7,917 nt of DNA from Nitratifractor sp. (GTDB lineage Bacteria > Campylobacterota > Campylobacteria > Campylobacterales > Sulfurovaceae): the NCBI GenBank assembly GCA_024762845.1, contig JANTGQ010000055.1:1-7917 (forward strand), read 5' to 3'. Below are positions 6,634 through 7,917 of the stretch, in pieces. Each line of letters opens with the position of its first letter. The stretch's first letter is position 1. A model generated the notes under the pieces. The model was given only the letters and a program-made list of their open reading frames with translations, had not been told where the DNA came from and searched no databases. The position numbers and the translations under genes were made by a program.

Positions 6634-6645
6634 AAATTAATCTTA
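6616..6645. repeat. Inverted repeat between divergent promoters
   Basis: TAAGATTAA (6616-6624) and TTAATCTTA (6637-6645) are perfectly complementary, with a 12-base spacer. The arm centres are 21 bp apart, about two helical turns. The site covers the -35 region of both leuA and rpmE, where a dimeric regulator could act on both. In such AT-rich DNA an inverted repeat of this size can arise by chance. Confidence 0.35.
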
Positions 6646-6651
6646 TTTCTC

Positions 6652-6657
6652 TATAAT
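6652..6657 (+). promoter_or_regulatory. rpmE promoter -10 box
   Basis: A perfect TATAAT follows the AT-rich CAAAAATTAATCTTATTTCTC. No TTGACA is evident, as expected for Campylobacterota sigma-70 promoters. The predicted start near 6664 gives an rpmE 5' leader of about 65 bases. Confidence 0.65.
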
Positions 6658-6681
6658 TACACTCAAATTTTTCTTTACTGT

Positions 6682-6722
6682 CTTGCATCGGGCATTGCAG
6701 TGGAGTAAATAAAATGCAAGGA
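6682..6722 (+). promoter_or_regulatory. Candidate L31 mRNA leader element masking the rpmE Shine-Dalgarno
   Basis: CTTGCAT (6682-6688) is the exact complement of ATGCAAG (6714-6720). The 3' arm includes most of the rpmE Shine-Dalgarno AAGGA (6718-6722) and the start codon of an upstream mini-ORF. Folding would hide the ribosome site. A weaker alternative pairing, TGCA (6684-6687) with TGCA (6696-6699), would open it. L31 controls its own mRNA in Escherichia coli, and L31 leader RNA families are known in other phyla; this one is a candidate only. Confidence 0.4.
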
Positions 6723-6734
6723 ATTTCACGATGA
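6714..6734 (+). CDS. Six-codon mini-ORF coupled to rpmE
   Basis: GGAG (6702-6705) lies 8 bases before an ATG opening MQGISR and a TGA stop. The stop shares ATGA with the rpmE start (6731-6734). Such an overlap is the usual geometry for termination-reinitiation, so ribosomes on the mini-ORF could open the masking stem and feed rpmE. It is too short to judge by composition and could be chance. Confidence 0.3.
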   Translation: MQGISR

Positions 6735-6931
6735 AAAAAGGTATCCACCCAGAGTATGTAGAGTGTAAAGTTACATGTGCATGCGGGAACAGCTTTGAAG
6801 TAAAATCAAACAAGCCAGAGATGTCAATCGATATCTGTAGCGAATGCCACCCATTCTTTACAGGTTCAGAAAAAATTGTTGATACAGCTGGACGTATTGA
6901 TAAATTTAAGAAAAAATATAAACTTTCTTAA
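6731..6931 (+). CDS. rpmE: 50S ribosomal protein L31, zinc-binding type
   Basis: L31 is a 50S subunit protein that helps bridge to the small subunit. The 66-residue protein begins MKKGIHPEY and keeps the CHPFFTG block (39-45), as in Escherichia coli L31. Four cysteines (16, 18, 36, 39) form the zinc ribbon, so this is the C+ form rather than the zinc-independent YkgM type. The basic C-terminus (KFKKKYKLS) fits rRNA binding. The Shine-Dalgarno AAGGA lies 8 bases upstream. rsmI follows after 27 bases, and the same pair is known from Helicobacter and Campylobacter. A leader stem and mini-ORF may regulate translation. Confidence 0.98.
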   Translation: MKKGIHPEYVECKVTCACGNSFEVKSNKPEMSIDICSECHPFFTGSEKIVDTAGRIDKFKKKYKLS

Positions 6932-6937
6932 TAAAAT

Positions 6938-6951
6938 CCCCTCTTTAGGGG
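6938..6951 (+). promoter_or_regulatory. Hairpin in the rpmE-rsmI gap overlapping the rsmI Shine-Dalgarno
   Basis: CCCCT (6938-6942) pairs with AGGGG (6947-6951) around CTTT. The 3' arm is itself the rsmI Shine-Dalgarno, 7 bases before its ATG. Only TTGT follows, so termination would be weak. It more likely lowers rsmI translation relative to the abundant rpmE, or acts as a partial terminator. Confidence 0.5.
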
Positions 6952-6958
6952 TTGTAAA

Positions 6959-7768
6959 ATGTTAACTCTCCTCCCAACTCCCATAGGTAATATTGCCGAT
7001 ATAACATACCGAACACTTACTATTTTAGAGTCTTGCGAACTTATACTATGCGAAGATACTCGTGTAACAAAACATCTATTATCTATTTTAAAAGAGCGCT
7101 ACTCTCTAACGCTCTCTTTTAAAGATATATACTCGTTTCACCAACATAATGGTAAAGAGCGTTTAGAGTTTTTAGCCGAGCGTATAAAAAACGAGCGAGT
7201 AGTCTATATGAGCGATGCCGGAATGCCTGTAATTTCAGACCCCGGACAACTTTTGGTAGAGTTTTGCCAAAAAAATGGTATAGAGTACGATGTCCTACCC
7301 GGCGCAAGCGCAGCCCCTTTAATCTATGCTGCAAGCGGCTTTGAGAGTGGCAAGTTCTACTTCTACGGATTCCTGCCAAGTAAAGGTGGCGAGCGAAGCA
7401 GCGAACTTGCCAAAATTATGGGTTTAGGAGTCGATACAATCCTCTACGAAGCACCCCATAGAATAATAAAACTTATCGAAGAGATAGTGGCTATAGATGA
7501 AAATAGAGAAGTTTTTCTAGCCAAAGAGCTAAGCAAAAAACACCAAAAATACTACCGAAACAGTGCAAAGGCGTTACTGGAGACTCTTAAAAACAGCTCC
7601 ACAAAAGGCGAATGGGCACTTGTAATTGCCGCCCACAAAGAAGAGCAACCCACCCTAAGCCTACAAGAGCTACTACAGATAGACATGCCCCCAAAAGTAA
7701 AAGCCAAACTAATGGCAAAGCTAAGCGGTAAAAGCGTAAAAGAGTGCTACGAAGAGTTACGAAAATAG
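6959..7768 (+). CDS. rsmI: 16S rRNA 2'-O-ribose cytidine-1402 methyltransferase
   Basis: RsmI uses S-adenosylmethionine to methylate the ribose of C1402 in the decoding centre of 16S rRNA; with RsmH this gives m4Cm1402. The 269-residue protein shows the tetrapyrrole-methylase fold motifs of the RsmI family: PTPIGN at 6-11, CEDTR at 31-35, SDAGMPVISDPG at 85-96, PGASA at 114-118, FYGFLP at 135-140, YEAPHRI at 163-169 and KGEWALVI at 216-223. Length is close to the usual 275-290, and no part appears missing. It lies 27 bases after rpmE and shares its transcript unless the gap hairpin terminates. The coding strand in the last third is unusually C- and A-rich (10 G versus 19 C at 7621-7680), unlike dnaB. 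Confidence 0.96.
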   Translation: MLTLLPTPIGNIADITYRTLTILESCELILCEDTRVTKHLLSILKERYSLTLSFKDIYSFHQHNGKERLEFLAERIKNERVVYMSDAGMPVISDPGQLLVEFCQKNGIEYDVLPGASAAPLIYAASGFESGKFYFYGFLPSKGGERSSELAKIMGLGVDTILYEAPHRIIKLIEEIVAIDENREVFLAKELSKKHQKYYRNSAKALLETLKNSSTKGEWALVIAAHKEEQPTLSLQELLQIDMPPKVKAKLMAKLSGKSVKECYEELRK

Positions 7769-7774
7769 AAATTC

Positions 7775-7789
7775 ATTTAACCCGGATTA
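7775..7789. repeat. Short repeat copy 2 (ATTTAACCCGGaTTA)
   Basis: It differs from the copy at 4835-4849 at one position. It begins 6 bases after the rsmI stop and contains the stop codon and last codons of the minus-strand frame that runs off the right edge. It is a possible boundary of inserted DNA, but the match is short. Confidence 0.25.
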
Positions 7790-7917
7790 TGCATTAGAAT
7801 CGCAAGAAACGCATCAAGTGCTTGTGCTATGAGTGTTTGCAAAAAATTTTGCACGTTTGGATTCCCTGCGGTCATGTGAATTCCCATAGTGCAATGATTG
7901 ATGTAGCTTCTGTGATT
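7777..7917 (-). CDS. C-terminal end of an unidentified protein (5' end outside window)
   Basis: A minus-strand frame is open from the right edge for 46 codons to a TAA at 7777-7779. The visible part includes HMTAGNPNVQNFLQTL followed by the amphipathic stretch AQALDAFLAILMHNPG and the stop. No family is recognised from this fragment. It converges on rsmI with 8 bases between the stops and no terminator hairpin. In Helicobacter and Campylobacter, by recollection, rsmI is followed by a co-directional rRNA methyltransferase gene, so the order differs here. It could be an insertion sequence end or an ordinary gene, and a 46-codon open frame could also be chance. Confidence 0.35.
   Translation of the reverse strand, partial: NHRSYINHCTMGIHMTAGNPNVQNFLQTLIAQALDAFLAILMHNPG

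Larger units (their letters stand above)
6423..6730. other. Divergent leuA/rpmE control region
   Basis: This 308-base stretch holds no ordinary gene. From leuA outward it contains the leuA Shine-Dalgarno, a 10-base direct repeat (TGCTAACTGT at 6462-6471 and 6548-6557) and an inverted repeat TGTTCTC/GAGAACA (6437-6443 and 6502-6508). Next come a minus-strand leader ORF, a minus-strand promoter and a 9+9 inverted repeat. The rpmE promoter and the rpmE leader follow. It is markedly richer in A and T than the flanking genes. Confidence 0.7.

Noticed and set aside
6423..6730. dif-like Xer target site
   Set aside because: No 11-6-11 arrangement resembling known dif core sequences could be identified in this or the other intergenic regions.
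7119..7379. 86-codon minus-strand open frame within rsmI
   Set aside because: It is an Arg/Leu-rich shadow of conserved RsmI motifs, with no ribosome site or independent support.

Overview
The window looks like chromosomal DNA from a mesophilic member of the Campylobacterota (formerly Epsilonproteobacteria), plausibly near Sulfurimonas or Sulfurovum. The evidence is AT-rich DNA with short spacers, a dnaB-comEC pair with the short ComEC type known from Helicobacter, a rpmE-rsmI pair as in Helicobacter and Campylobacter, and -10 boxes (TATAAT) without a consistent -35. This placement is inferred from gene order and protein character, not from a database search.

Layout. Plus strand, 1-2347: the C-terminal three quarters of the replicative helicase DnaB (its N-terminus lies off the left edge), then one base later a ComEC-type DNA-uptake channel without a nuclease domain. 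Minus strand, 6422 down to 2314: leuA, a YfgM-like single-pass membrane protein, a BamB-like beta-propeller lipoprotein and a complete Xer-type tyrosine recombinase. The last three are tightly packed (9-base gap, then 8-base overlap) with their own TATAAT box and Shine-Dalgarno, so they look like one transcription unit, possibly also reached by read-through from leuA. The recombinase and comEC converge and overlap by 34 bases. Plus strand, 6731-7768: rpmE (zinc-type L31) and rsmI, both translation-related. At the right edge a minus-strand reading frame of unknown identity runs out of the window.

The control region at 6423-6730 separates the divergent leuA and rpmE. It holds two promoter-like sequences whose -35 regions lie over a 9+9 base inverted repeat. 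On the leuA side there is a 22-codon leader ORF with a near-perfect Shine-Dalgarno and an Ile-Leu-Leu run near its end. On the rpmE side a 6-codon mini-ORF ends in an ATGA overlap with rpmE, and a 7-bp stem covers the rpmE Shine-Dalgarno. These leaders are the best candidates here for undescribed regulation.

The genes serve housekeeping roles: replication, DNA uptake, chromosome or plasmid dimer resolution, envelope protein biogenesis, leucine synthesis and ribosome maturation. I found no CRISPR array, tRNA, rRNA, toxin-antitoxin pair or defence cassette. The only hint of mobile DNA is the unidentified right-edge frame.
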